From DAHVFK01 sp035310985 (GTDB taxonomy: Bacteria > Pseudomonadota > Gammaproteobacteria > Burkholderiales > SG8-39): a stretch of DNA of 41,791 nt. Under the pieces are notes generated by a model. It had not been told where the DNA came from, ran no database searches, and saw only the letters and a program-made list of their open reading frames with translations. The position numbers and the translations under genes are program-made. The stretch spans positions 1 to 41,791 of the forward strand of contig DATGDH010000024.1 of assembly GCA_035310985.1 (NCBI GenBank). The letters run 5' to 3'. The stretch's first letter is position 1; the number at the start of each line of letters is the position of its first letter. Shown piece by piece: positions 15,948-27,943 of the stretch.

Positions 15948-16208
15948 TCAGGACCCGTGGCGCCTATGCGCGAGCTCGGCGAGCACGTCGGCCACATCGT
16001 CGGGGGAAATTTCGGGGGAGGGGCGATCGCCGAGCGCGTCGCGCCAGTAGGCGAGGCGCGTGCCGATGCCGCGGTCGGCTCCGGCGTAGCTCGCCATGAA
16101 GGCGTCTATCAGCTCCGCGAGCGCGAAGGCGCGCGGCGCCGCTCTCGGGCTATTCGAGAGTTGGTCCCGGTGCCAGCCGAAGCCGAAAAGCGGCGCTACT
16201 TTTAGGCG
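15948..16208 (-). pseudogene. Truncated tyrosine recombinase (integrase), N-terminal stump
   Basis: The minus-strand frame opens just inside the tRNA-Val 3' end and runs 87 codons to a TGA at 15950. Its second half reads AFALAELIDAFMASYAG, then GTRLAYWRDALGDRP, then EISPDDVADVLAELAHRR. This is the N-terminal SAM-like, core-binding part of island integrases (helix, Y/W-rich LxxW..LGDR, I-x-x-D-DV-ALxxLA). The catalytic domain with its R...HxxR...Y residues is missing. There is no ATG before 16097, and a TAA at 16209-16211 closes the frame upstream, so even the start seems damaged. Its place and direction, beside the tRNA and reading away from it, are exactly those of an island integrase. Confidence 0.65.
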
Positions 16209-16221
16209 TTACCTTGATACT

Positions 16222-16296
<75 letters not shown>

Positions 16297-16341
16297 CTCC
16301 GCAACCCCTGCGGCCCGCGCCCGGCCCGCGAAAAAAGCGCG

Positions 16342-16614
16342 TCAGTTAATCGCATCCTTGAGTGCCTTGCCAGAACGAAACTTCGGCACGCGCGCCGCGC
16401 CGATCTTGAGCTCCGCTCCGGTGCGCGGGTTGCGCCCGGTACGCGCAGCGCGCTCGCTCACGTAGAAGCTGCCGAAGCCCACCAGCGTCACCATGTCGCC
16501 CTTCCTCAGGCTCGACTTGATCGCGGCGACCATGGCGTCCACGGCGCGCTCGGCGGCCGACTTGGAGATTTCAGCCGCCTGCGCGATGTGCTCGATCATC
16601 TCCGCCTTGTTCAC
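16342..16614 (-). CDS. hupB: DNA-binding protein HU
   Basis: The 90-residue histone-like protein has the HU hallmark GFGSFYVSERAARTGRNPRTG with the DNA-clamping beta arm, preceded by the helical dimerisation part (MNKAEMIEHIAQAAEISKSA). It bends and compacts chromosomal DNA. The start is GTG at 16614, with a perfect AGGAGG ribosome site five bases upstream (16620-16625). The lon stop is 15 bp upstream, so it can be co-transcribed with lon and may also have a promoter within lon. It is followed by tRNA-Val. Confidence 0.96.
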   Translation of the reverse strand: MNKAEMIEHIAQAAEISKSAAERAVDAMVAAIKSSLRKGDMVTLVGFGSFYVSERAARTGRNPRTGAELKIGAARVPKFRSGKALKDAIN

Positions 16615-16629
16615 GTAGACCTCCTCAGA

Positions 16630-19098
<2,469 letters not shown>

Positions 19099-19136
19099 CT
19101 CGTCTAGATGAGGTCTTCCCGCGCCAAATCAATGAC

Positions 19137-19166
19137 TAGATGACGGGAAAGCGGCGCTCGGTCAAG
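19137..19166 (-). promoter_or_regulatory. Candidate heat-shock (sigma-32) promoter of lon
   Basis: Read on the minus strand, CTTGACC (19160-19166) is followed after about 12 bp by CCCGTCATCTA (19137-19147), approximating the sigma-32 pattern CTTGAA / CCCCATNTA. The -10 carries one extra base, so the match is imperfect. CTAGATGA occurs twice nearby (19104-19111, 19136-19143). A heat-shock promoter is expected for lon. Confidence 0.4.
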
Positions 19167-19226
19167 CCTACACGCAAGCGGCCCTCGCCGTCCAATCTGA
19201 CAAGGCGGCGCCGCTTTGGTTGCGGC

Positions 19227-20501
<1,275 letters not shown>

Positions 20502-20510
20502 TCAGCGCTC

Positions 20511-21137
20511 CTAACCAGGCTCTCTCGCCACCATCACCTTGTCAACGAGTCCGTACTTTACCGCTTCGTCGCCCGACATGAAATTGTCGCGGTCGGTGTC
20601 GCGCGCGATCGCGTCCACCGGCTGCCCCGTGTGCTTGGCGAGGATCTCGTTCATGCGCTGGCGCAGATACAGGATCTCGCGCGCGTGGATCTCGACGTCG
20701 GACGCCTGGCCCTGGAAGCCGCCGAGCGGCTGATGGATCATCACGCGCGAGTTCGGCAGGCAGTAGCGCTTGCCCTTATCGCCGGCGGCGAGCAGCAGGG
20801 CGCCCATGCTGGCGGCCTGACCGATGCACAGCGTGCTCACGTCGGGCTTGATGAACTGCATGGTGTCGTAGATCGCCATGCCGGCCGACACCGAACCGCC
20901 GGGCGAGTTGATGTAGAAGAAGATGTCCTTGTCCGGATTCTCCGACTCGAGGAACAGCAGCTGCGCGACGATCAGGTTGGCGGTCACCTCGGTCACCGGT
21001 CCAACTAGGAACACGATGCGTTCCTTGAGCAGTCGCGAATAGATGTCGTACGCGCGCTCACCGCGCCCCGACTGCTCGATCACCATCGGGATCAACCCGA
21101 GACCCTGCGTCTCGGGCATGGATTTCTGCCAGATCAT
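20511..21137 (-). CDS. clpP: ATP-dependent Clp protease proteolytic subunit
   Basis: The 208-residue serine peptidase forms the tetradecameric chamber used by ClpX and ClpA. The triad is Ser110 (GQAASMGALLL), His135 (RVMIHQPLGG) and Asp184 (DTDRDNFMS). The ATG at 21137 (MIWQKSMPETQ) overlaps the tig stop as ATGA, which supports this start over longer frames. The N-terminal residues before about 14 should be removed as a propeptide, by analogy with E. coli. Confidence 0.96.
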   Translation of the reverse strand: MIWQKSMPETQGLGLIPMVIEQSGRGERAYDIYSRLLKERIVFLVGPVTEVTANLIVAQLLFLESENPDKDIFFYINSPGGSVSAGMAIYDTMQFIKPDVSTLCIGQAASMGALLLAAGDKGKRYCLPNSRVMIHQPLGGFQGQASDVEIHAREILYLRQRMNEILAKHTGQPVDAIARDTDRDNFMSGDEAVKYGLVDKVMVAREPG

Positions 21138-22435
21138 GAGCCGCCACCCATCAGTTCGTCGAAGGAAACCGCCTTGTCGACAACCTTGGCTTTCGACAGC
21201 ACCCAGTTGACGACGTTGCCCTCGAGTGCCAAGCCTTCCATCTCGGACAAACGCTGCGGCTGCATGTAAAACCATTTTACCACCTCGGCCGGGCTCTCGT
21301 AGCCCTGCGCCTCCTGCTCGATCAGCGCGCGCACCTCGGCGGGCTTGGGCTGCAGCTTCTCGGCGCGTGCGAGCTCGGCGATGATCAGGCCGAGCGCAAC
21401 GCGCCGCTTCGCGGTCTCCTCGAAGGCCTTCGCCTCGAGCTGCACCTGCTCCGGCCTGATGCCGCGCGCGTGCAGGTCCGCGGTCGCCCGCTCGAGCAGC
21501 TGCTGCGCTTCCATCTGCACCAGCGACTTGGGCAGCTCGAGCTTGGTCGCGTCGACCAGCGCCTGCAGCGTCTGGCTTTTGACGCGCGCCTCGATGCGCT
21601 TCGCCACCTCGCGCTCGACGTTCGCGCGGATGTCGGCGCGCATCTTGGCAAGGTCGCCATCGGCCACGCCGAGCGATTTGGCGAACTCTGCGTCCAGCGC
21701 CGGCAGGCGCGGCTCGTCGACGCGCTTCATGCTGAGCGCGAACTCGGCTGTCTTGCCGGCCACTTCCTTGCCCTGGTAGTCGGCCGGGAACGTGACCTGG
21801 AACTTCCTGCTCTCGCCCGCCGCCAGGCCGCGCGCGCCCTGCTCGAACTCGGGCAGCATGCGGCCCTCGCCGATCACGAACGCGAAGCCGGAGGCCGTGC
21901 CGCCGTCGAACGGCTGGCCGCCGAGGGTCCCCGCGAAGTCCACCGTCACGCGATCGCCGTCCTGCGCCGCGCGCTCGACCGCGACGTGCTGCGTGCGCTG
22001 CTTGCGCAGGATCTCGATCGTCCGGTCGACGTCGGCGTCCGTCACCTCGGTGCGCGGCCGCTCGATCGTGGCAGCGGCGACGTCGCCGAGCTTCACCTCC
22101 GGGTACACCTCGAAGGTCGCGCTGAACTCGAGCGACTTCTCGCCGCCCTCGCGCTTTTCGATCTGCGGGTAGCCTGCGACCTTCAGGTTCGCCTGCTTCA
22201 CCGCGTCGCTGAAGCCGCGCTGCACCGCGTCGCCAAGCACCTCCGAGCGCACCTGCGGCCCGTATTGCTGCGCCACCAGCTTCAAGGGCACCTTGCCGGG
22301 CCGGAAGCCGGGCATCTTCACGTCCCGCGCGAGCTTCTTCAGCCGCGCGTCCACCTGGCGCTCGATCTCGTCCAGCGCCACCGACACCGACAGGCGCCTC
22401 TCGAGCGCCCCCAGCGTCTCCACGTTTTCCGCCAT
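21134..22435 (-). CDS. tig: Trigger factor, ribosome-associated chaperone and prolyl isomerase
   Basis: The 433-residue protein holds nascent chains at the ribosome exit tunnel. The ribosome-binding signature is seen as MPGFRPGKVPLKLV in the N-terminal domain. The FKBP-type domain lies at about 160-240 (DRVTVDFAGTLGGQPFDGG), and the C-terminal helical chaperone arms follow. The ATG at 22435 (MAENVETLGALERR) has a GAGGA ribosome site and lies 48 bp after the tRNA-Leu 3' end; no terminator is visible in between, so tig may be read through from the tRNA promoter. It is first of the tig-clpP-clpX-lon set. Confidence 0.96.
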   Translation of the reverse strand: MAENVETLGALERRLSVSVALDEIERQVDARLKKLARDVKMPGFRPGKVPLKLVAQQYGPQVRSEVLGDAVQRGFSDAVKQANLKVAGYPQIEKREGGEKSLEFSATFEVYPEVKLGDVAAATIERPRTEVTDADVDRTIEILRKQRTQHVAVERAAQDGDRVTVDFAGTLGGQPFDGGTASGFAFVIGEGRMLPEFEQGARGLAAGESRKFQVTFPADYQGKEVAGKTAEFALSMKRVDEPRLPALDAEFAKSLGVADGDLAKMRADIRANVEREVAKRIEARVKSQTLQALVDATKLELPKSLVQMEAQQLLERATADLHARGIRPEQVQLEAKAFEETAKRRVALGLIIAELARAEKLQPKPAEVRALIEQEAQGYESPAEVVKWFYMQPQRLSEMEGLALEGNVVNWVLSKAKVVDKAVSFDELMGGGS

Positions 22436-22483
22436 CGCTATCGCTTCCTCAAAGTTGTCGCGCGTCGCACACGCATCGAACGC

Positions 22484-22568
22484 TGGTGCGAAGGGTGGGA
22501 CTCGAACCCACAAGCGTTTCCGCGCTGGAACCTAAATCCAGTGCGTCTACCAATTCCGCCACCTTCGC
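22484..22568 (-). tRNA. tRNA-Leu (UAG)
   Basis: An 85-nt class II tRNA: acceptor GCGAAGG, anticodon stem CTGGA/TCCAG around the loop TTTAGGT with anticodon TAG, a long variable arm, T-arm GGGTTCGAGTCCC, and encoded CCA. It lies immediately upstream of tig on the same strand. Confidence 0.96.
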
Positions 22569-22596
22569 GCGTAACGGTGCGCCCGCAATGCGATCC

Positions 22597-22604
22597 ATTA
22601 TACT
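22597..22604. promoter_or_regulatory. Overlapping divergent -10 boxes (tRNA-Leu and hpn genes)
   Basis: On the minus strand 22597-22602 reads a perfect TATAAT, 28 bp upstream of tRNA-Leu. On the plus strand 22599-22604 reads TATACT, 56 bp upstream of hpnC. No good -35 is seen on either side, so simultaneous use in both directions is a guess. Confidence 0.45.
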
Positions 22605-22660
22605 GCGGAAGGAGCGCAGATCCCGGCGCCGCAACGCGCATTTCCCTTAAGAATCAGTCG

Positions 22661-23464
22661 GTGCCCGTCGACCATTACGAGAATTTTCCGGTCGCTTCGC
22701 TGCTGCTGCCCGCCGCCCAGCGCGGCGCAGTCGCGGCCATCTACCGGTTCGCGCGCGACGCGGACGATTTCGCCGACGAGGGCGAGCGGCCGCCCGAAGA
22801 GCGGCTCGCGCTGCTCGAAGGCTATCGCGTGGCGCTGCGCGCCATCGCGCGCGGCGAGGAGCCGACGGAACCCGCGCTGCGCGGCGTCGCACGCCTGGCG
22901 CGCGAGCGCGGCCTGGAGCTCGCGCCCTTCCATCACCTGCTCGACGCCTTCGCGCAGGACGTGGTCAAGCAGCGCTACGCGAGCTTCGATGAGCTGCTCG
23001 CCTACTGCCGGCGCTCGGCCAACCCGGTGGGCAGGCTGCTGCTCGAGCTGTTCGGCGCCGCGACGCCGGATAACCTGCGCGACTCGGACTCGATCTGCTC
23101 GGGCCTGCAGCTGGTAAATTTCTGGCAGGACGTCGCGCTCGACTACGCCAAGGGCCGCATCTACCTGCCGCAGGACGAGATGCTGCGCTGCGGCGTCACC
23201 GAGCGCCACATCGCCGAGCGCCGCTGCGACGCGGCCTGGCGCGCGCTCGTCGGAATGCAAGTCGAGCGCACGCGCGCGATGCTCGAGGCGGGCGCCCCGC
23301 TCGGGCGGCGGCTGCCCGGGCGCATCGGCCTGGAGATCCGCGCCACGGTGCAGGGCGGCCTGCGCGTGCTGGAGAAGCTCGCCGCCGCCGGCTACGATGT
23401 GTTCCGCCGGCGACCGGTGCTCGGGTGGTACGACTGGCCGCTCGTCCTGGCGAGGGCGCTGTGA
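22661..23464 (+). CDS. hpnC: Squalene-synthesis protein HpnC (hydroxysqualene synthase type)
   Basis: The 267-residue enzyme belongs to the trans-isoprenyl synthase (squalene/phytoene synthase) fold. In the HpnCDE route it converts presqualene diphosphate to hydroxysqualene. The N terminus PVDHYENFPVASLLLP is characteristic of HpnC. The Asp-rich motifs are DADDFADE at 33-40 and, in the second half, NFWQDVALDYAKGRIYLP. The start is the GTG at 22661. Its TGA overlaps the hpnD GTG as GTGA. The hpnC-hpnD-hpnE order is that of hopanoid producers; the squalene-hopene cyclase gene is not in this window. Confidence 0.92.
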   Translation: MPVDHYENFPVASLLLPAAQRGAVAAIYRFARDADDFADEGERPPEERLALLEGYRVALRAIARGEEPTEPALRGVARLARERGLELAPFHHLLDAFAQDVVKQRYASFDELLAYCRRSANPVGRLLLELFGAATPDNLRDSDSICSGLQLVNFWQDVALDYAKGRIYLPQDEMLRCGVTERHIAERRCDAAWRALVGMQVERTRAMLEAGAPLGRRLPGRIGLEIRATVQGGLRVLEKLAAAGYDVFRRRPVLGWYDWPLVLARAL

Positions 23465-24294
23465 GCCCCGAGCAGTATTGCCAGCAGAAGGCGGCCGCGA
23501 GCGGCTCGAGCTTCTACTACGCGTTCCTGTTCCTGCCGGCGGAGCGCCGGCGCGCGATCACCGCGCTGTACGCGTTCTGCCGCGAGGTGGACGACGTGGT
23601 GGACGAAGCCAACGACCTGCAGCTCGCGCAGACGCGGCTCGCCTGGTGGCGCGCGGAGATCGGCCGCATGTTCGCGGGCGAGCCGCAGCACCCGGTCACG
23701 CGCGCGCTCGCGCCCGCGCTGGCGCCCTTCGGCATCGACGCCGCGCGCCTGAACGAGATCATCGACGGCGTCGAGATGGACCTGACGCAGTCGCGCTACC
23801 TCGACTTCGCCGCGCTCGAGCGCTACTGCTACCGCGTGGCGAGCGTGGTGGGGATGCTCGCCGCCGGCATCTTCGGCTACCGCGACGCGCGCACGCTCGA
23901 CTACGCGCGCGACCTGGGCATCGCCTTCCAGCTCACCAACATCATCCGCGACGTGGGCGAGGACGCGCGCCGCAACCGCATCTACCTGCCGATGGAGGAC
24001 CTCAAGGCCTACGGCGTGACCGCGGCCGACATCACCGCCACGCGCTACAGCGAAGCCTTCGCCGATCTGATGCGCTTCCAGGCGCGGCGCGCCGAGAAGT
24101 TCTACGACCGGGCGCTCGCCACGCTGCCTGCCGCGGACCGGCGCGCACAGCGCCCGGGGCTCATCATGGCCGCGATCTACGGCGCGCTGCTCGCGGAGAT
24201 CGAGCGCGACGGCTTTCGCGTGCTAAGCGCGCGCGTCTCGCTCACGCCGCTGCGCAAGCTGTGGCTCGCCTGGAAGACTTGGATCAGCGCATAG
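23461..24294 (+). CDS. hpnD: Presqualene diphosphate synthase
   Basis: The 277-residue squalene/phytoene synthase-family enzyme condenses two farnesyl diphosphates to presqualene diphosphate. The first Asp-rich motif is DDVVDE at 44-49, with the preceding FCREV helix; the second is LTNIIRDVGEDARRNRIYLP. The GTG at 23461 overlaps the hpnC stop and gives the usual short start (MSPEQYCQQKAAASGSSF). It is followed by hpnE with a 16-bp overlap. Confidence 0.94.
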   Translation: MSPEQYCQQKAAASGSSFYYAFLFLPAERRRAITALYAFCREVDDVVDEANDLQLAQTRLAWWRAEIGRMFAGEPQHPVTRALAPALAPFGIDAARLNEIIDGVEMDLTQSRYLDFAALERYCYRVASVVGMLAAGIFGYRDARTLDYARDLGIAFQLTNIIRDVGEDARRNRIYLPMEDLKAYGVTAADITATRYSEAFADLMRFQARRAEKFYDRALATLPAADRRAQRPGLIMAAIYGALLAEIERDGFRVLSARVSLTPLRKLWLAWKTWISA

Positions 24295-25502
24295 CCATCG
24301 TCGGCGGCGGCTACGCCGGCATGGCTGCCGCAGTGAGCCTCGCGGCGCGCGGCCTGCCAACCCGGATCTACGAGGCGGGACCGGTCCTGGGCGGGCGCGC
24401 GCGGCGCGTCGTGCAGCGCGGCCGCAGCTTGGACAACGGCCAGCACGTGCTGATCGGCGCGTACACGGAGCTTGCGCGCCTGATGCGGCTGGTCGGCGTG
24501 CCGGACGAGGCGCTGCTGCGCATGCCGCTCGAGCTGCGCTACGCGCGCGGCTTCGCGCTGCGCGCGCTGCGGCTGCCGGCGCCATTCGGACTGCTCGGCG
24601 GACTGCTCGCCGCGCGCGGCGCGCCGCTCGCCGAGCGCGTCGGCGCACTGCGCTTCGTGCTCGCGCTGCGCCGCGGCCGCTATCGCCTGGAGGCGGATTG
24701 CAGCGTCGAGGCGCTGCTCGCGCGCCACCGGCAGGACGGCGCGCTCGGCAAATACCTGTGGCGCGCGCTGTGCGTCTCGGCGCTCAACACGCCCCCCGCG
24801 CGCGCCTCGGCGGCGGCGTTCCTCGCCGTGCTGCGCGACGCGCTGGACGGGCCGAGCGGCGCGAGCGACCTGCTCCTGCCGCGCGTCGACCTCGCCCGCC
24901 TGTTCCCCGAGCCGGCGGCGGCGTTCGTCGCCGCGCGCGGCGGCGACGTGCGGCTGAACGAGGCCGTGCGCGACCTCGCGGCGCTGCGCCGCGCGCATCG
25001 CGCGGTGATCGTCGCCGTCGGCCCGCACCAACTCAAGTATCTGTCTCTAGACCTCGAACCTGAACTCACCTACCAACCCATTTATACGTGCTATCTCCAG
25101 TATCCGGAGCGGGTGCGCCTGCCGCGGCCGATGCTCGGCCTGGACGAGGGACTGGTGCAATGGGCGTTCGACCGCGGCGCTCTGCTCGGCGAGCGCGGCC
25201 TCTTCGCCTGCGTGATCAGCGCCGAGGGCGATCATGAAGACATGACGCACGCGGAGCTCGCCGCGGCCTGCCACCGTGAGCTCGCCCGCGCGCTCGCGGG
25301 ACTGCCGCAGCCCGCGTGGTCGAGCGTCATCGCCGAGAAGCGCGCCACCGTGGCCTGCGAGGCAGGCCGCGCGCGCATTGCCCAGGCCACGCGCTGGCCG
25401 CAGGTGTTCCTGGCGGGCGATTACACCGATCCGGAGTACCCGCCGACGCTCGAGGCCGCGGTGCGCAGCGGCCTGCGCGCCGCGCAGCTCGCCGCGCCCT
25501 GA
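24279..25502 (+). CDS. hpnE: Hydroxysqualene dehydroxylase (FAD-dependent amine-oxidase-like)
   Basis: The 407-residue flavoprotein reduces hydroxysqualene to squalene, completing the HpnCDE route. The dinucleotide-binding motif is right at the start (RIAIVGGGYAGMAAAVSLA), followed by the E-x-GPVLGGRAR second motif of amine-oxidase-like proteins. The C-terminal FAD contact is VFLAGDYTDPEYPPTLEAAV. The most plausible start is the TTG at 24279, inside hpnD and two codons before the Arg-Ile-Ala-Ile strand; a CTG at 24270 is an alternative. TTG starts are rare, so this is worth noting. It converges on radA with an 11-bp gap. Confidence 0.9.
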   Translation: MDQRIAIVGGGYAGMAAAVSLAARGLPTRIYEAGPVLGGRARRVVQRGRSLDNGQHVLIGAYTELARLMRLVGVPDEALLRMPLELRYARGFALRALRLPAPFGLLGGLLAARGAPLAERVGALRFVLALRRGRYRLEADCSVEALLARHRQDGALGKYLWRALCVSALNTPPARASAAAFLAVLRDALDGPSGASDLLLPRVDLARLFPEPAAAFVAARGGDVRLNEAVRDLAALRRAHRAVIVAVGPHQLKYLSLDLEPELTYQPIYTCYLQYPERVRLPRPMLGLDEGLVQWAFDRGALLGERGLFACVISAEGDHEDMTHAELAAACHRELARALAGLPQPAWSSVIAEKRATVACEAGRARIAQATRWPQVFLAGDYTDPEYPPTLEAAVRSGLRAAQLAAP

Positions 25503-25513
25503 AGGTCGGAGGG

Positions 25514-26866
25514 CTAGAGGTCGCGCAGCACCTGCACCGCCTGCTCGACGCGCTCGACGGCGACGATCTCCAGGCCGGCGATGCGGCCTTTGGGCTGGTT
25601 CGCCTTCGGGATCACGGCCTTCTCGAAGCCGAGCTTGGCGGCTTCCTTCAGGCGCTCCTGGCCGCGCGGCGCAGGGCGCACCTCGCCGGCGAGCCCCACT
25701 TCGCCGAACACCACCACCTTGCGCGGAATAGCGCGGTCGGTGAGCGAGGACACCACCGCGAGGCACACCGCGAGGTCGGCGGCCGGCTCGCCGATGCGCA
25801 CGCCGCCCACCGCGTTGACGAACACGTCCTGCTCGAAGGTCGCGATGCCCGCGTGCCGGTGCAGCACCGCGAGCAGCATTGCGAGCCGGTTCTGCTCCAG
25901 GCCAACCGACAGGCGGCGCGGGTTGGGCGAGTGCGCGGCGTCCACCAGCGCCTGGATCTCCACGAGCAGCGGGCGCGTACCCTCGAGCGTCGCCAGCACG
26001 CAAGCGCCCGGCACTTCGCGCCCGTGGTGCGAGAGAAACAGCGCCGAAGGGTTGCTCACCGCGCGCAACCCCTTCTCCGTCATGGCGAACACGCCCAGCT
26101 CGTTCACCGCGCCGAAACGGTTCTTGACCGCGCGCACGAGGCGGAAAGCGGAATTGGGATCGCCCTCGAAATACAGCACCGTGTCGACGATGTGCTCGAG
26201 CACGCGCGGGCCGGCGATCGCGCCCTCCTTGGTGACGTGGCCGATCAGCAGCAGCGCGGTACCGCGCGCCTTGGCCAGCCGCGTAAGCTGCGCCGCGCAC
26301 TCGCGCACCTGCGCCACCGACCCCGGCGCGGACTGCAGCGCCTCGCTGTACAGCGTCTGGATCGAGTCGATCACCGCAACCTGCGGCCGCTCGGACTCGA
26401 GCGCGGCGGCGATGCGCTCGAGCTGGATCTCGGCCAGCAGCTGCACGCGGCCGGCATCCAGCGCCAGGCGGCGCGCGCGCAGCGCGACCTGCTCGGCGGA
26501 CTCCTCGCCGGACACGTAAAGCGTCTTCGCCCGCCCGCCCAGGCTCGCGAGCGCCTGCAGCAGCAGCGTCGACTTGCCGATGCCCGGGTCGCCGCCGAGG
26601 AGCACCACCTGCCCGGCGACCAGGCCGCCGCCGAGCACGCGGTCGAGCTCTTCGATCCCGGTCGGGATGCGCGCGAACTCCTGCGCCTCGATGCCGGCGA
26701 GCGCCACCGGCCCGGCGCCGTGCGCCGCATAGCGCTGCGCGGCGGCGCGCTCGGCGCGCGTCTCGGTGAGCGTGCCGGCCGCGCCGCACGACGGGCAGCT
26801 GCCGAACCACTGCAGCGCGCTCGCGCCGCACTCCGCGCAGACGTAGGCGGTCTTCGCCCTGGCCAC
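25514..26866 (-). CDS. radA: DNA repair protein RadA
   Basis: The 450-residue RecA-like branch-migration ATPase acts in recombinational repair. It has an N-terminal zinc finger (CAECGASALQWFGSCPSCG), Walker A GGDPGIGKST, Walker B VAVIDSIQTLY, the RadA-specific KNRFG motif, and a C-terminal Lon-protease-like domain (EPAADLAVCLAVVSS... VFGEVGLAGEVRP). Length is normal. The GTG start at 26866 shares one base with the alr stop (TAGTG). It is the last gene of the LysR / amidotransferase-like / alr / radA series. Confidence 0.95.
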   Translation of the reverse strand: MARAKTAYVCAECGASALQWFGSCPSCGAAGTLTETRAERAAAQRYAAHGAGPVALAGIEAQEFARIPTGIEELDRVLGGGLVAGQVVLLGGDPGIGKSTLLLQALASLGGRAKTLYVSGEESAEQVALRARRLALDAGRVQLLAEIQLERIAAALESERPQVAVIDSIQTLYSEALQSAPGSVAQVRECAAQLTRLAKARGTALLLIGHVTKEGAIAGPRVLEHIVDTVLYFEGDPNSAFRLVRAVKNRFGAVNELGVFAMTEKGLRAVSNPSALFLSHHGREVPGACVLATLEGTRPLLVEIQALVDAAHSPNPRRLSVGLEQNRLAMLLAVLHRHAGIATFEQDVFVNAVGGVRIGEPAADLAVCLAVVSSLTDRAIPRKVVVFGEVGLAGEVRPAPRGQERLKEAAKLGFEKAVIPKANQPKGRIAGLEIVAVERVEQAVQVLRDL

Positions 26867-27939
26867 TACGCGCGCTCCGTCACCGGCACGCGCGGCGCGA
26901 GCGCGCAAAGCAGCTCGTAGCTGAGCGTGCCCGCGGCGGCCGCGACCTCGTCGGCCGACAGGCCATCGCCCCACAGGGTCACCGGCGCGCCGACGCCGGC
27001 CCGCGGCATGTCCGTGAGATCGACGCAGATCATATCCATCGACACGCGGCCGACGATTCGCGTGCGCCGTCCGTCGACCAGCACCGGGGCGCCCGAGGGC
27101 GCGTGGCGCGGATAGCCGTCGGCGTACCCGCAGGCGACCACGCCGATGCGCATCGGCGCCGCCGCCTCGAACGAGAAGCCGTAGCCGAGCCGCTCGCCGG
27201 CTTTCAGGGTCTGCACGCCGATCAGCTGCGAGGCGAGTGTCATGGCGGGCTCGAGCCCGAGGGCGGCGGCGCTCTGGTCGGCGAACGGCGAGCAGCCGTA
27301 GAGCATGATGCCGGGCCGCGCCCAGTCGGCGCGCGCCTCCGGATAGCGCAGCAGCGCCGCCGAGTTGGCGAGCGAACGCGGCGCTTCCAGACCGGCGACC
27401 AGCTCGCCGAAGCGCTCGAGTTGCCCTCGCACGCCGCTCGGCCCGTCGGCGTCGGCGAAGTGCGTCATCAGCGTCACCTCGCGCACGCGCGGATGCTCCT
27501 TGAGCACGCGCCAGGCGGCGCCCACCCCGCCGGCGGAGCCGAAACCGAGCCGGTTCATGCCGCTGTTCACCTTGAGATAGACGTCGATCGGCCCCGCGGG
27601 ATGCGTCTTCTTGAGGATCTCGAGCTGCTCGGTGGCGTGGATCACCGGGGTGAGCGCGTATTCGGCGAGCAGCGGCACGTCCTGCGCCTGGAAGAACCCT
27701 TCCAGCAGCAGGAGCGGCTTCTTCACCCCGGCGAGGCGCAGCCTGATCGCCTCCTCGACGTCGAGCAGCGCGTAGCCGTGTGCCGCGGTGAGCGCCGCGG
27801 CGGCGCGCACCAGCCCGTGGCCGTAAGCGTTCGCCTTGATCACCGCCCAAACTCGCGTCGCTCCCGCGGCGTCGCGCGCGCGCTCGAGGTTGCGCGCCAG
27901 CGCGCCCGCGGAGATCGTCGCCCGAATCGGCCGCGGCAT
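26866..27939 (-). CDS. alr: Alanine racemase
   Basis: The 357-residue PLP enzyme interconverts L- and D-alanine for peptidoglycan synthesis. Lys35 in VIKANAYGHG is the PLP lysine. The second catalytic Tyr lies in ERLGYGFSF, about residue 248, and the substrate-binding block is GRVSMDMICVDLTD. It starts with the ATG at 27939 (MPRPIRATISAGAL), four bases after the upstream stop, and abuts radA. The alr-radA pairing is common in betaproteobacteria. Confidence 0.95.
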   Translation of the reverse strand: MPRPIRATISAGALARNLERARDAAGATRVWAVIKANAYGHGLVRAAAALTAAHGYALLDVEEAIRLRLAGVKKPLLLLEGFFQAQDVPLLAEYALTPVIHATEQLEILKKTHPAGPIDVYLKVNSGMNRLGFGSAGGVGAAWRVLKEHPRVREVTLMTHFADADGPSGVRGQLERFGELVAGLEAPRSLANSAALLRYPEARADWARPGIMLYGCSPFADQSAAALGLEPAMTLASQLIGVQTLKAGERLGYGFSFEAAAPMRIGVVACGYADGYPRHAPSGAPVLVDGRRTRIVGRVSMDMICVDLTDMPRAGVGAPVTLWGDGLSADEVAAAAGTLSYELLCALAPRVPVTERA

Positions 27940-27943
27940 GCCT

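Noticed and set aside
15653..16099. A plus-strand frame of 148 codons in the island, first suspected to be an insertion-sequence remnant
   Set aside because: No transposase motif or terminal inverted repeat could be found, and most of the frame is arginine-rich shadow sequence opposite the integrase stump.
23397..24180. An upstream extension of the hpnE frame through hpnD
   Set aside because: The extension is an arginine-rich shadow of hpnD; the FAD-binding start of HpnE is at about 24285.
25047..27850. Long minus-strand frames spanning radA and alr in other phases
   Set aside because: Their N-terminal parts are arginine-rich shadows of alr or radA; the true genes with motifs and overlapping stops and starts account for the sequence.
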